Of a stretch of DNA of 64,000 bases, positions 7,371 through 17,128 are shown one piece after another; the stretch's first letter is position 1, and each line of letters starts with the position of its first letter. Below the pieces are notes generated by a model that made no database searches, was not told the DNA's origin, and worked only from the letters and a program-made list of their open reading frames with translations. The DNA lies in the NCBI RefSeq assembly GCF_003390915.1, contig NZ_QMEM01000001.1:372001-436000 (forward strand), written 5' to 3'. The DNA is from Lewinella sp. IMCC34183 (GTDB lineage: Bacteria; Bacteroidota; Bacteroidia; Chitinophagales; Saprospiraceae). Made by a program: the position numbers and the translations under genes.

Positions 7371-8810
7371 CTAACCGGCGGCGGCCGGCAGTATGCAGGT
7401 GGCTACCGCCCCGGCCGGCAGGGTGACCGGATAGGTCCTATCCGCTACCCGCAGGATTAAGGACCGCGCTTCTTCTCCATCGTTCAGCAGTAAGACGACC
7501 ACTTTACCGGAAGGCGTGATGTACGCCACGTTGGGCAGTCCCGCGGGTACATCGGAACCGATACGTACCGACCCCGGCGGCACGAAACGGCTGGAATGGG
7601 CCACGTTGTAGTAGGCCGTGTTGCGGTGCACCGTACCGTCTTGTATGGTAAGCGCGCCTAGGCAGCGGGTACACCCCCCGGGCGTGTGCGGGTCCTGGTC
7701 AGCGTCGGCCGCGAGGTTCCACTCCAGTACGGTTTCCGACCAGTTGCGCGGGGCCCCGATGAAAAGTTCACGGACGTGCCACCGCAGATCCTCGGCAAAG
7801 TTGCCGGGCGCTCCGATCCACTGCTCGGTGAAGTAGAGGTGCTTGTTCGGGTAGGCCGTATGGACCTCGCTCAGGGCGTCTATCTCCCCGCCGTATAGGT
7901 GGAAGGCGGAGCCGTCCACGTACGGCCGAGCGCGGTCATCGGCCAGTACGGTGAGGGGGTAGTCGGGTCGGTCCGCGTTGTGGTCGTACACCACGATCCG
8001 CGTATCGACGTCAGCGGCCGCGAAGGCGGGCCCGAGGTGCTCGCCGACGAAGGTAGCTTGGTCCTCGGCCAGCATCAGGAGGCTGGGATTGTTGCCCGGG
8101 TGCAACGGCTCGTTCTGCACGGTGACGGCGTCGATCCGGATGCCCTCTCCAGCCATACCCGTCACGTAGCGTACGAAGTAATCGGCGTAGGCCGGGTAAT
8201 ATTCGGGCAACAGGCTGCCGCCCTTCGAGTTGCCGTTGTCCTTCATCCAAACCGGGGGTGACCACGGGGAAGCCATGATGCGCAGGTCGGGGCGAATTGC
8301 CAGGATCTCACGCAACAGCGAAATCAGGTGACGGCGATCCGCGTCGAGGGAAAAGTGCATCAGCTGCGGGTCGGTCTCCCCGGCGGGCCGGTCGTCGTAG
8401 CTAAATACCTCCGCGTCCAGGTCGGAAGCTCCCAGGCTCACCCGCAGGTAGCTAACGCCGATGGCCTCCGGTCCGTCGCCGAAGAGTTCGTCCAGCAGGG
8501 CCCGGCGGCGGCGCGCGGGGAGCTCGTGGATCAGTTGCGCACTCCCGCCGGTGAGGGTGTATCCAAATCCCTGCATCGTCTGGTAGCGCAATTCCGGATT
8601 GATCGTGATTTCCGTAGCGCCCCCCGGCACCTGCGCCCCGCCGCCGGCAGGTTGTCGTGCGAGCAGTTGCGCGCTGTCGGCCGTGGTCAGGTATACCACC
8701 GGATCGCCCGCGGATGCGGAGGGTGCGGCGGGCGTCAACGTAGGGCGACAACCGAAGAAAAGCAAAGCGTAAAGGAAAACGAGGGGGCGGATCGACACGG
8801 GAGGGGGCAT
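7371..8810 (-). CDS. glycoside hydrolase family 30 lipoprotein (glucosylceramidase-like)
   Basis: This is a retaining beta-glycosidase, probably a beta-glucosidase or beta-1,6-glucanase of GH30, attached to the envelope as a lipoprotein. The 479-aa protein has a lipobox (LLFFGC, Cys21). It then has GFGYTLTGGSA near the start of the barrel, ASPWSPPVWMK, the acid/base Glu in VQNEPLHPG (E234) and the nucleophile Glu in YFTEQW (E329). A short beta-sandwich domain closes the C-terminus. ATG 8810 gives the lipoprotein signal; a longer frame to 8870 lacks one. It is convergent with gldF and divergent from recQ, so it is probably a single-gene unit. Confidence 0.88.
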   Translation of the reverse strand: MPPPVSIRPLVFLYALLFFGCRPTLTPAAPSASAGDPVVYLTTADSAQLLARQPAGGGAQVPGGATEITINPELRYQTMQGFGYTLTGGSAQLIHELPARRRRALLDELFGDGPEAIGVSYLRVSLGASDLDAEVFSYDDRPAGETDPQLMHFSLDADRRHLISLLREILAIRPDLRIMASPWSPPVWMKDNGNSKGGSLLPEYYPAYADYFVRYVTGMAGEGIRIDAVTVQNEPLHPGNNPSLLMLAEDQATFVGEHLGPAFAAADVDTRIVVYDHNADRPDYPLTVLADDRARPYVDGSAFHLYGGEIDALSEVHTAYPNKHLYFTEQWIGAPGNFAEDLRWHVRELFIGAPRNWSETVLEWNLAADADQDPHTPGGCTRCLGALTIQDGTVHRNTAYYNVAHSSRFVPPGSVRIGSDVPAGLPNVAYITPSGKVVVLLLNDGEEARSLILRVADRTYPVTLPAGAVATCILPAAAG

Positions 8811-8916
8811 TGGTGGACCGGAATAATACCCCACAGCCCGCAACCGGACAAGTCGCCGCCCTCCCCGCATCCCAAGTGGCGCCGAACGGCTACCTTACCG
8901 GCAGCAAGCACGGCCC

Positions 8917-10815
8917 ATGGCGCAAGCCAACGACATACTCAAACAGTACTGGGGATACCCCTCCTTCCGGCCCCTGCAGGCGGAGATCATCGACAGCGTA
9001 CTGGCCGGGCGGGACACCCTGGCCCTGCTGCCTACCGGCGGGGGCAAGAGTATCTGCTTCCAGGTTCCCGCCCTGGCGCGGGAGGGCGTTACGCTGGTGG
9101 TGTCGCCGCTGATCGCCCTGATGAAGGACCAGGTACGGCAACTCCGCTCCCGCAACATCGTGGCGGAGGCCGTCTACAGCGGCATGCGGTCCAGCGACAT
9201 CGACCGCATCTTCGACAATGCCGTCTACGGCAATACCAAGCTCCTGTACCTCAGCCCGGAACGCCTGCTGACCGACCTGGCCCGCGAACGCATCCGCCGT
9301 ATGCCCCTGAGCCTCGTGGCCATCGACGAGGCGCACTGCATCAGTCAATGGGGCTACGATTTCCGGCCGCCCTACCTGCGCATCGCCGAGGTGCGGGAGC
9401 TGCACCCCGACGTTCCCTTCATCGCCGTGACCGCTACGGCCACTCCGGAGGTGATCGAGGACATCCAGGAGAAACTGGAATTCCGCAAAGAGCGCGGAGT
9501 ATTCCAGCAGAGCTTCTCGCGGGACAACCTGGCGTACGTAGTGCGCCGCCCGCCCGGGAAAGAGCAGCAACTCGCCGAAATCCTCACCGGCGTGGCGGGC
9601 AGCAGTATCGTGTACGTCCGCAGCCGCGGCCTGACCCGCGAGATCGCCCACCACCTCGGCCGGCGGGGCATCTCCGCGGCGGCCTACCACGCTGGCCTCG
9701 AACCGGAAGAGAAGGACCTGCGGCAAGAACAGTGGATCGACGACCGGCAGCGGGTGATGGTCGCCACCAACGCCTTTGGGATGGGGATCGACAAACCCGA
9801 CGTGCGCACCGTCGTCCATTACGGGCCGCCGGACAGTCCGGAAGCCTACTTCCAGGAAGCCGGCAGGGCGGGCCGCGACGGCCAGCCCAGCTTCGCGGTG
9901 CTGCTCTGGCACGCCTCCGACGGCGAGCGCCTGCTGCGGCAGTGGGAACAACGGTACCCGCCCATCCCGGAGGTGAAGCGGATGTACCGGGCCCTGGGAA
10001 GCTACCTTCAACTGGCCGTAGGCGGTGGGAAGGGCGAAGCCTACGCCTTCGACCTGGCTTCCTTCTCGCAGCGGTTCGGCTTCGAGGTACGGCAAGCCTA
10101 CAGCGGACTCAAGGCACTCGAGCAGGCCGGGTACATCCTGCTCACCGACGACCTGCGGCAGGCCGCGCAGCTGCAGTTCCTGGTCACCAAGGAACAGCTG
10201 TACGATTACCAGATCAAGCACCCGCAGACCACGCGGCTGGTCAAGTCTATCCTGCGGACCACCCAGGGTGCCTTCCTGAATCCGGTGCAGCTCCGCGAGG
10301 GATCGCTGGCCAACTTCCTGGGGGTGACGCTCGAGAATTTGCAGCGCACCCTCGTCAAAATGCAGGCGGAAGGCATCATCGATTACACCCCCGAACGCAC
10401 CGGTCCGCAGCTGGTCTTCGTGGAAGAACGCATCGACCCCGACAACCTCCGCATCGATGCGCGCCGCTACAACTTCCTGAAGGAGCAGGCCCGTCACCGC
10501 ATCGATACGATGATCGCCTACTGCTCCTTTGACGACCGATGCCGCTCCCAACGCCTGCTCCAGTACTTCGGGGAAACGGACGCGCCGGAGTGCGGCATCT
10601 GCGACGTCTGCCGCCGCAAGCGTACCCTGGTGCCCGACCCGGAAATGGTCCACGCTACCCTCCGCGAGCGGCTGCGCCGGCAGCGCGAGATACCACTGCC
10701 GGAAGCGCTCGACCTCTTCCCTACCCTGGCGCGCCCCGAAGTGGCCGCCGTGCTGCAGGAACTGGTCAACGAGGGCTTGCTGGTAAAGCGGGACGATACC
10801 CTACGGCTACCATGA
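8917..10815 (+). CDS. recQ: ATP-dependent DNA helicase RecQ
   Basis: This 3'-5' superfamily 2 helicase acts in recombination and replication repair. The 632-aa protein has the RecQ N-terminal motif (FRPLQAEIID), Walker A TGGGKS (40-45), DEAH (137-140), helicase-C motifs including AGRAGRDGQPS, and an RQC zinc site (AYC, ECGIC, DVC near residue 535-565). It ends with a short winged-helix-like tail and appears to lack an HRDC domain, as some Bacteroidota RecQ paralogues do. Its TGA overlaps the ATG of the downstream glycosyltransferase. The long open frames on the opposite strand and in another forward frame are shadows. Confidence 0.93.
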   Translation: MAQANDILKQYWGYPSFRPLQAEIIDSVLAGRDTLALLPTGGGKSICFQVPALAREGVTLVVSPLIALMKDQVRQLRSRNIVAEAVYSGMRSSDIDRIFDNAVYGNTKLLYLSPERLLTDLARERIRRMPLSLVAIDEAHCISQWGYDFRPPYLRIAEVRELHPDVPFIAVTATATPEVIEDIQEKLEFRKERGVFQQSFSRDNLAYVVRRPPGKEQQLAEILTGVAGSSIVYVRSRGLTREIAHHLGRRGISAAAYHAGLEPEEKDLRQEQWIDDRQRVMVATNAFGMGIDKPDVRTVVHYGPPDSPEAYFQEAGRAGRDGQPSFAVLLWHASDGERLLRQWEQRYPPIPEVKRMYRALGSYLQLAVGGGKGEAYAFDLASFSQRFGFEVRQAYSGLKALEQAGYILLTDDLRQAAQLQFLVTKEQLYDYQIKHPQTTRLVKSILRTTQGAFLNPVQLREGSLANFLGVTLENLQRTLVKMQAEGIIDYTPERTGPQLVFVEERIDPDNLRIDARRYNFLKEQARHRIDTMIAYCSFDDRCRSQRLLQYFGETDAPECGICDVCRRKRTLVPDPEMVHATLRERLRRQREIPLPEALDLFPTLARPEVAAVLQELVNEGLLVKRDDTLRLP

Positions 10816-11912
10816 GGATCGTCTGTACCGTCACCAACGACCTCTCCCACGACCAGCGGATGGACCGCATCTGCCGGACCCTGGTGGCGGCCGGGCATAC
10901 CGTCACCCTGGTGGGGCGTACGCTGCCCGACAGTCCGCCACTGGCCGACCGCCCATACCAGCAACACCGGATCAGGTGTCGGTACCACGACGGAAAGCGC
11001 TTCTATGCGGAGTTCAACCTGCGCCTCTGGCGCACGCTGCGCCACTGGGATTTCGACGTATGCTGCTCCGTGGACCTCGACACCCTGCTGGCGGGTTGGT
11101 GGCTGTGCCGCGACGGTGGGCGGGCGCTAACCTACGATGCCCACGAGTGGTTCAGTGAAACGCCCGAGGTGGTTACCCGACCGGCCGTGCGGAAAGCCTG
11201 GCGCACCCTCGGCCGCTGGCTGGTACCCCGGACGGATGCCCGCTATACAGTGGGCCCAGCCCTGGCCGAACGAATGGCCCTGGACTACGGAGAGCCGTTC
11301 GGGGTCGTCCGCAATCTCCCGGTGAAAAGGCCATACACATTTTCGGAAAATACTGGAGGAGTAATCTTGTACCAGGGCATGGTGAACCCCGGCCGCGGCC
11401 TCGAAACCGCCGTCCGGGCCATGCAGGACCTTCCCGACTGCCGCCTTTGGATCGTTGGGTCTGGACCGGAATCAGGGAATCTTGCAGCCCTGGCGGAAGA
11501 GTGCGGCGTTTCGGACCGCATCTGGTTTGCCGGTTTTCGCCCCCCCGACGAACTTCCTGAGATCACCAGCCGCGCCTGGCTGGGAATCAACTTATTAGAA
11601 GGCGACAGCCCCAGCTATTATTATAGCTTGGCAAATAAGGCGCTGGACTACGTACAAACCGGTTTACCGAGTGTCCAGATGGACTTTCCGGAGTACGCCG
11701 CCCTCAACCGGGAATACGGATGCTTCGAACTGCTTCCGGAGCTGGACGCTGCTGCCCTCGCGGACTTGATACGCACGCTGAGGAACGACCCCGCGCGCTA
11801 CGCGGCACTGCGGGATAATTGCCGGCGTGCGGCCGGGGAATTGTGTTGGGAACGGGAAGCCCCGAAGCTGCGGGAGATCTACGCCGCCGTGGAGCGCGAT
11901 CTCAGGTCGTGA
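10812..11912 (+). CDS. glycosyltransferase, GT4/GT-B-like
   Basis: This 366-aa cytoplasmic protein looks like a GT-B glycosyltransferase. It has an N-terminal Rossmann half (MRIVCTVTNDLSHDQRMDRI, YDAHEWFSETPE) and a C-terminal donor-binding half (ILYQGMVNPGRGLETAVRAM, IVGSGPESGNL, and the conserved IWFAGFRPPDELPEI region). The DAHEWFSE motif is common in Bacteroidota polysaccharide or glycolipid transferases. ATG 10812 overlaps the recQ stop, so expression is coupled although the functions look unrelated. Its last 11 bases overlap the 3' end of the convergent RNase D gene. Donor and acceptor sugars are unknown. Confidence 0.8.
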   Translation: MRIVCTVTNDLSHDQRMDRICRTLVAAGHTVTLVGRTLPDSPPLADRPYQQHRIRCRYHDGKRFYAEFNLRLWRTLRHWDFDVCCSVDLDTLLAGWWLCRDGGRALTYDAHEWFSETPEVVTRPAVRKAWRTLGRWLVPRTDARYTVGPALAERMALDYGEPFGVVRNLPVKRPYTFSENTGGVILYQGMVNPGRGLETAVRAMQDLPDCRLWIVGSGPESGNLAALAEECGVSDRIWFAGFRPPDELPEITSRAWLGINLLEGDSPSYYYSLANKALDYVQTGLPSVQMDFPEYAALNREYGCFELLPELDAAALADLIRTLRNDPARYAALRDNCRRAAGELCWEREAPKLREIYAAVERDLRS

Positions 11913-13077
11913 GGCTGATCTTGCCGCCCTCGATCTTCATGGTGAGGTGGTCGAAGTTCTTCAGCCAGTTGACGAAGTCATCGCCCAGCAATTCGCGGCG
12001 CCAGCCGGAGCCGAGAATGGACTTCCGCACCTCATCGTCCTGCTTCATGCGCCGGATGGCGTTGCGGGGCATCACCAGGGCGTGGCTGATGTCGGCCTCG
12101 TTGGCGCGGTACTTCATGAGGAGGTAGAGGAGCTCGACGATCATGTCGTCCTCCTCGTCTTCCTGGCTGGAGCGTTGCACGCTCTTCACGATCTTGAGCT
12201 CCTCGGGCGTCGCGTCTTTCTCATAGAAGTTGACAAACATGTCCCCGTAACGGCCGACGGTCTTGCCGGGGAGGCGCCGGTTATCCTGCATACTCTGTTT
12301 GCCGCCGCGTACGCCGCGCACCAGCTGCCCGATGAGTTTGCTGGGCAGGATCATTTCCTTGCTGTAGTTGCGCTGTTCGGCCTGGGACCGGCGCCATTCG
12401 TACAGGCGCAGCAGAAAGACGCGCTCCTTGGTACGGCTGGAGCGGGCGATGTTGCTGTTCAGGAACTCGTGGTTAGGGTCGCGGTAGTAGTAGTCTTCGC
12501 TGGCCATCAGGGCGCACTCCTCGAGTGCCCAGTCCAGGCGACCGTTATCCTTCAGCTTGGCGGTGATGGTGTCGTAGAGTTTGCGGAGGTAGAGGACGTC
12601 GGTCAGGGCGTACTTGATCTGCTTTTCGCTCATCGGCCGCTTGGACCAGTCGGTCACGGCGTAGCCCTTGCCCACGTTCTCTCCTACCTCGGCGTCGACC
12701 AACTTGGCAAAACTCGTGGGGTAGCGGTGCCCGCAGAAGGCGGCGGCCACCTGCGTATCAAATACGTTGGCCGGCACGGTTCCGTAGGCGCGGTACAGCA
12801 GCCGGTAATCGTTGTCGCCGGCGTGGGTGATCTTGATGATGTCGGGGTTCTCGACGAGCCGCAGAAAGTAGGTCAGGTCGGTCACCTCGATCGGGTCAAG
12901 CAGGTAAAAGCCGTTCTCCGTGCTGATCTGAATCAGACAGAGGAGGGTGTGGTACCGCTTCTCCCCGATGAATTCGGTATCGAACCCCATCCAGTCGATA
13001 CCGGTGTGTTGGTGGTAAAAAGATTCCAGGCCTTCCTGGGTGTCAATCATGGTGTAGTCAATACCGGCAACGGTCAT
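11902..13077 (-). CDS. rnd: ribonuclease D-like 3'-5' exonuclease with HRDC domain
   Basis: This is a DEDDy-family 3'-5' exoribonuclease acting in tRNA and structured-RNA 3' maturation. The 391-aa protein shows Exo I FDTEF, Exo II ITHAGDNDYRLL, and Exo III YALTDVLYL. A helical HRDC-type region follows (about 215-300), then a C-terminal extension rich in acidic residues (SSQEDEEDD). Length is close to that of E. coli RNase D (375). The gene is convergent with the upstream glycosyltransferase (11-bp 3' overlap) and divergent from the AsmA-like gene. A weak TACCTTGC box lies at 13117-13124 on the minus strand. Confidence 0.88.
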   Translation of the reverse strand: MTVAGIDYTMIDTQEGLESFYHQHTGIDWMGFDTEFIGEKRYHTLLCLIQISTENGFYLLDPIEVTDLTYFLRLVENPDIIKITHAGDNDYRLLYRAYGTVPANVFDTQVAAAFCGHRYPTSFAKLVDAEVGENVGKGYAVTDWSKRPMSEKQIKYALTDVLYLRKLYDTITAKLKDNGRLDWALEECALMASEDYYYRDPNHEFLNSNIARSSRTKERVFLLRLYEWRRSQAEQRNYSKEMILPSKLIGQLVRGVRGGKQSMQDNRRLPGKTVGRYGDMFVNFYEKDATPEELKIVKSVQRSSQEDEEDDMIVELLYLLMKYRANEADISHALVMPRNAIRRMKQDDEVRKSILGSGWRRELLGDDFVNWLKNFDHLTMKIEGGKISLTT

Positions 13078-13189
13078 GGGCGTAGGTTAAGCGTTCTGCT
13101 TCAGGATAATGGGTGACGCAAGGTAAGCGTTTACGTCAACAGCTAGCCAACCCGTCTCCGGTTAAGCTGTTTTCAACCAAAACACCCCC

Positions 13190-16100
13190 ATGAAACTTGC
13201 CAAGCGAATTTTGATCGGTCTCGCCATCTTCCTCTTCGTCGTCGTGGCGGCATTGCTCGCCGCGCCCGTACTGTTCAAGGACCGGATCGTGGCAAGCGTC
13301 AAGTCCGGTCTGAATGAATCGCTGAACGCCCGCGTCGACTTCGAGGATGCCAACGTGAGTTTCCTGCGGAGCTTCCCGGATATCGCCCTGACGGTCGATA
13401 ACTTCAGCGTGGTGGGCGTGGATACCTTCGCCGGCCTGCCGCTGGTGCGCGGCGAGCAGGCCCGCGTGGACCTCGGTTTCTGGTCGGTACTGGCCGGCAA
13501 CGGCAACTACAACATCGACGCCGTACAGCTCGACGGGCCGGATGTCAACCTGCTCGTGCTCACCCCCGAGCTGGCCAACTACTTGATCGTTCCGGAATCG
13601 GGCGCGGACGCGGGTGCAGTGGATAGCTCGGGTACTAGCGCCACGATCACCCTCGACTACTTCGAGATCAACAATGGCAAACTGATCTACGACGACCGTA
13701 CCACCGAAACGTACGTCAGGCTGGAAGGCCTGAATGCCTCCGGGGAAGGCGACTTTACCGCATCGGTATTTGACGTAGTGACCCACGCGCAGGCCGATGC
13801 CTTTACGCTGCGGCAGGCCGGTGTGGCCTACCTTAGCGAGGTGCGGGCCACCGCCGACGGTACCGTCAACGTCGACGCCGACGCCATGCGCTACACCTTT
13901 ACGGACGCCGACGTCACCCTCAACGCCCTGGACCTCGTCCTCGACGGCAGCATCGACCTGGAGGAGAACGACGACATCCTCTTCGACCTGACCTACTCCG
14001 CGCCGGCCAATGACTTCCGGCAACTCTGGAGCCTGATCCCGAGTGCCTACACCGAAGGCTACGACCAGGTACAGACCGGAGGCACCTTTACCTTGAACGG
14101 GACCGTCAACGGGGCCTACAACGGCGAAACTGAAACCTACCCCGCCTTCACGGTAGGCAGTGAGATTGTCGGCGGCAGCGTGCAGTACCCCGGTCGCCCC
14201 GTCGGCATCACCGGCATCGATGCCGCCCTGCGGGTCGAGAGTCCGTCGGCCGACCTCGACCGGCTGGTGGTCGAGGTACCGCGCTTCGACTTCACGCTAG
14301 GGGGCGACCCCTTCGCGGGGAGCTTCCGTTTGGCTACCCCCCTTTCCGACCCCAATATCGACGCCCGGCTCAACGGCACGCTGGACCTGGCCAAGTGGGC
14401 CTCCGCCATTCCCCTGGAGGGGGTCAACGAGCTGGCCGGGCGCATCGTGGCGGACATCACCGCCGACAACGTACGCCAGAGTACCCTCGACGCCGGCCGC
14501 TACGAGGACGTAAACCTGGCCGGTAACCTGCTGGTGAGCAACCTGGTCTACGCCGCCGACGGGACGCCGGCGGTGCGCATCGCCCAGGCCCGGGCGGAGT
14601 TTAGCCCCCAGTACGTAGACCTGCAACAGTTCACCGCCACGCTCGGCAGCAGCGACCTTTCCGCCGAGGGGCGCATCGACAACCTGCTGGCCTACTTCAG
14701 CCCGGAGCAGACCATGCGGGGCAGTATGACCGTCCGGTCCAACTACTTCGACGCCGACGAGTGGATGACCGAAACCGCGGACACTACCGCTACCACGCCG
14801 GCCGAGCTCAACGCGGGTCAGCAGGCCGCGGCCGAAACGGAGGTCTTTGACCGTTTCGACTTCGACCTCGACGCTGCCATCGAAGCGCTGAGCTACGGCG
14901 AGTACCGCCCCACCGACCTACGGGTGCGCGGCAACATCAAACCCAACCGCCTGGACCTGCGGGAGGCCGCCGCCACCCTGGGCGAGAGCACCTTCGCGGC
15001 CAGCGGCGTGGTTAACAACCTTTTCGACTACACCTTCGACGACGGCGTCCTCACGGGCACCCTCGAACTCAGTTCGGGCTTCTTTGACGTAGCTGCGTTC
15101 ATCCCCGCCGAGGATCCCGGAGCCCCCGCTCCCGCGGCCACCACCGCCGCAGAATCCGCCGCCATTCCCGTGCCCCGCAACATCAACCTGACGGTCAACC
15201 TGAACGCCGACCGGGTGCAGTACACCGACCTGACCATGAACGCCGTCAGGGGACAGCTGGCGGTGCGGGACGGTGCCATCGTGATCGAGGACGGCCGGGC
15301 CAACCTGCTCGGCGGGGCCATGGGCTTCACCGGGGCCTACGATACGGCCGAAGGAGACGAACCGGTGTTCCGCTTCGCGTATGATCTGCAGAACCTGGAC
15401 TTCGGCCAGGCCTTCAGCGCCCTTAATTCCTTCTCCGCCCTGGCCCCGATCGGCAAGTTCGTGTCGGGAACCTTCAGTTCGGACCTGGTCATGGAAGGCC
15501 GCCTCGGTCCTGACCTGATGCCCGACCTGCAGACCATCGACGCCAAGGGACTCCTGCGGACCGCGGAGGCCCGTATCGCGTCTTTCAAGCCCCTGCAGGT
15601 GATTGGGGCGGCCCTCAACGTCAAGGAGCTTAGGGAAAGCGCTACCCTAAAGGACATCATCGCCGCCTTTGCAGTCAACGACGGTAAGGTGACGGTAGAC
15701 CCCTTCGACTTTCAGTTGGCCGGCATCGGTATGAACCTCGGGGGCACCCACGGGCTCGATACGGATATGGACTACCGCCTGCGGGCCGCCGTGCCCCGCA
15801 CGCTCATTGAGGGCAACATCGTGACCGGCGCCGCGCTGGGCGCTCTGGACAGGCTGGCGGGTCAGGCCGGCAAACTGGGACTCAACATCTCACCCGGTGA
15901 TACCCTGAACCTGAATATCGGCATCACCGGCACGGTCAGCAATCCCCGCGCCTCCCTGGACCTGCTCGGTACCGAGGGCGGTGGCGGTTCCGCGTCGGGG
16001 ACGGTAGCCGGAGCGGTACGTGACCGGGTGGAAGAGGAACTGACCTCCCGCGCCGACACCCTGCGGGCCATCGCCCAGCAGCGTGCCAACGGCTTCCGGG

Positions 16101-16309
16101 ACAGCCTGGCTAACGTAGCTAACGAACAAGCCCGTAACCTGGAGAACGAGGCCGGTCGCCGCCTGCAGGATGCACTGGGACTGGGCAAGGATACCACCGC
16201 CCGCGACAGCCTCGCCCTGCCTAACGTAGGACGGGACGCGGTGGAGGACGTCAAGAAGGAACTCGAAAAATTCAACCCCTTCAAGCGAAAGAAATCCGGC
16301 GGTGGGTAA
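13190..16309 (+). CDS. AsmA-like inner-membrane-anchored protein (1039 aa)
   Basis: This is a large AsmA-family protein of the bridge-like lipid transfer type. An N-terminal membrane anchor (residues about 6-28) is followed by a long periplasmic region of beta-strand repeats with recurring LDG/LNG patterns and NVS-like LRSFPDIALTVDNFSVVG, typical of AsmA in Bacteroidota. The C-terminal AsmA_2 segment contains GKVTVDPFDFQLAGIGMNLG, then a helical tail with many Arg/Glu/Asn (about 930-1039). Family members are thought to shuttle phospholipid or affect outer-membrane assembly. It stands alone, divergent from rnd, with hairpins after the stop. Confidence 0.82.
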   Translation: MKLAKRILIGLAIFLFVVVAALLAAPVLFKDRIVASVKSGLNESLNARVDFEDANVSFLRSFPDIALTVDNFSVVGVDTFAGLPLVRGEQARVDLGFWSVLAGNGNYNIDAVQLDGPDVNLLVLTPELANYLIVPESGADAGAVDSSGTSATITLDYFEINNGKLIYDDRTTETYVRLEGLNASGEGDFTASVFDVVTHAQADAFTLRQAGVAYLSEVRATADGTVNVDADAMRYTFTDADVTLNALDLVLDGSIDLEENDDILFDLTYSAPANDFRQLWSLIPSAYTEGYDQVQTGGTFTLNGTVNGAYNGETETYPAFTVGSEIVGGSVQYPGRPVGITGIDAALRVESPSADLDRLVVEVPRFDFTLGGDPFAGSFRLATPLSDPNIDARLNGTLDLAKWASAIPLEGVNELAGRIVADITADNVRQSTLDAGRYEDVNLAGNLLVSNLVYAADGTPAVRIAQARAEFSPQYVDLQQFTATLGSSDLSAEGRIDNLLAYFSPEQTMRGSMTVRSNYFDADEWMTETADTTATTPAELNAGQQAAAETEVFDRFDFDLDAAIEALSYGEYRPTDLRVRGNIKPNRLDLREAAATLGESTFAASGVVNNLFDYTFDDGVLTGTLELSSGFFDVAAFIPAEDPGAPAPAATTAAESAAIPVPRNINLTVNLNADRVQYTDLTMNAVRGQLAVRDGAIVIEDGRANLLGGAMGFTGAYDTAEGDEPVFRFAYDLQNLDFGQAFSALNSFSALAPIGKFVSGTFSSDLVMEGRLGPDLMPDLQTIDAKGLLRTAEARIASFKPLQVIGAALNVKELRESATLKDIIAAFAVNDGKVTVDPFDFQLAGIGMNLGGTHGLDTDMDYRLRAAVPRTLIEGNIVTGAALGALDRLAGQAGKLGLNISPGDTLNLNIGITGTVSNPRASLDLLGTEGGGGSASGTVAGAVRDRVEEELTSRADTLRAIAQQRANGFRDSLANVANEQARNLENEAGRRLQDALGLGKDTTARDSLALPNVGRDAVEDVKKELEKFNPFKRKKSGGG

Positions 16310-16328
16310 GCCTACGGGACTGGAGTGG

Positions 16329-16365
16329 CCGGGTGCCGGGCGCAACACTGCGCGCGGGCACCCGG
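16329..16365 (+). terminator. GC-rich hairpin after the AsmA-like gene
   Basis: CCGGGTGCC at 16329-16337 pairs with GGCACCCGG at 16357-16365, with an inner GCGCA/TGCGC stem. It lies 20 bases after the stop. No U-tract follows, so termination efficiency is uncertain. Confidence 0.4.
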
Positions 16366-16391
16366 TCGCCCGTATCCTGCCGAACGGGCAC

Positions 16392-16429
16392 AAAAAAAGC
16401 CGTCACGGAACCTAATCCGTAACGGCTTT
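16392..16429 (-). terminator. intrinsic terminator of the initiator tRNA gene
   Basis: Two stems (AAAGCCGT/ACGGCTTT and ACGGA/TCCGT) stack with one mismatch around a 6-nt loop, and on the minus strand the hairpin ends in a run of seven T. It lies seven bases downstream of the tRNA 3' end. Confidence 0.85.
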
Positions 16430-16436
16430 CACTATG

Positions 16437-16509
<73 letters not shown>

Positions 16510-16597
16510 AGGTTATTTTTGACCACGTTACCATCGTAACGGGCTGCAAATATACATACGTTTTCGGAACTTCAAAAGTTTTCCGAAAATCTTTCAA

Positions 16598-16933
16598 TTA
16601 TTCTTCCGCTTCCGGAGCAAGCTGGACGCGGAGACCGTCGAGGGCATCGGTCACGCGAAGCTGGCAGCCCAGGCGGGAGTTGTCCTCGACGAAAAACGCC
16701 TGGTCGAGCATGTCTTCCTCGTCTCCTCCCATTTCCGGCAGTTCGGTATCGGAAAGCACGTAGCAGTGGCAGGTACTGCATAGGGCCATACCCCCGCAGG
16801 TACCCTTGACGGGAAGTTCGTAGGCCTTGCACACTTCCATCACGTTCATATTCATGTCGGTGGGAGCTTCGAGCTCGTGCGCCTCGCCGTGGCGGTCGAC
16901 GACGGTGATCAGGATGTTTCCGGGTTCGGGCAT
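16598..16933 (-). CDS. adrenodoxin-type [2Fe-2S] ferredoxin
   Basis: This is a 111-aa electron-transfer protein. The cluster ligands are C46, C52, C55 and C90 in GTCGGMALCSTC and LGCQL, spaced as in the vertebrate-type/adrenodoxin family (Cx5Cx2C...C). It is strongly acidic in the second half, as usual for redox-partner docking. The partner is not encoded nearby, so its pathway cannot be given; ISC-type ferredoxins are one possibility. ATG 16933 is the natural start, with a TACCTTTG box 19 bases upstream. It is divergent from the SulP transporter. Confidence 0.9.
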   Translation of the reverse strand: MPEPGNILITVVDRHGEAHELEAPTDMNMNVMEVCKAYELPVKGTCGGMALCSTCHCYVLSDTELPEMGGDEEDMLDQAFFVEDNSRLGCQLRVTDALDGLRVQLAPEAEE

Positions 16934-16952
16934 GGGGTTACGTTTTACGCGG

Positions 16953-16960
16953 CAAAGGTA
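16953..16960 (-). promoter_or_regulatory. TACCTTTG -7 promoter element for the ferredoxin gene
   Basis: Exact TAnnTTTG match on the minus strand, ending 19 bases before the ferredoxin ATG, giving a leader of only about a dozen bases. Confidence 0.55.
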
Positions 16961-17033
16961 ACGTGTGCGCCGGCAGGAGAAAGTTATTGCGGGGCCTACT
17001 TACGACGCGTTAGGCCGGACGGTCCGGGTGGCG

Positions 17034-17041
17034 TACCTTTG
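17034..17041 (+). promoter_or_regulatory. TACCTTTG -7 promoter element for the SulP gene
   Basis: Exact TAnnTTTG match in the divergent ferredoxin/SulP intergenic region. An in-frame ATG at 17060 lies close behind it; the family-like start is at 17129. Confidence 0.5.
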
Positions 17042-17128
17042 CGGCTTCATTCCGGGGGGATGTCGATCAAACACGGAACAACAAGAATCGCCGCGGGCTG
17101 GCCCGCGGCCCAAGCCGCCGTTATCCCG

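Noticed and set aside
8328-10653. Very long open frames overlapping recQ on both strands (734 and 587 codons)
   Set aside because: They overlap a well-supported helicase gene, show no domain or signal, and arise from GC-rich third-position bias.
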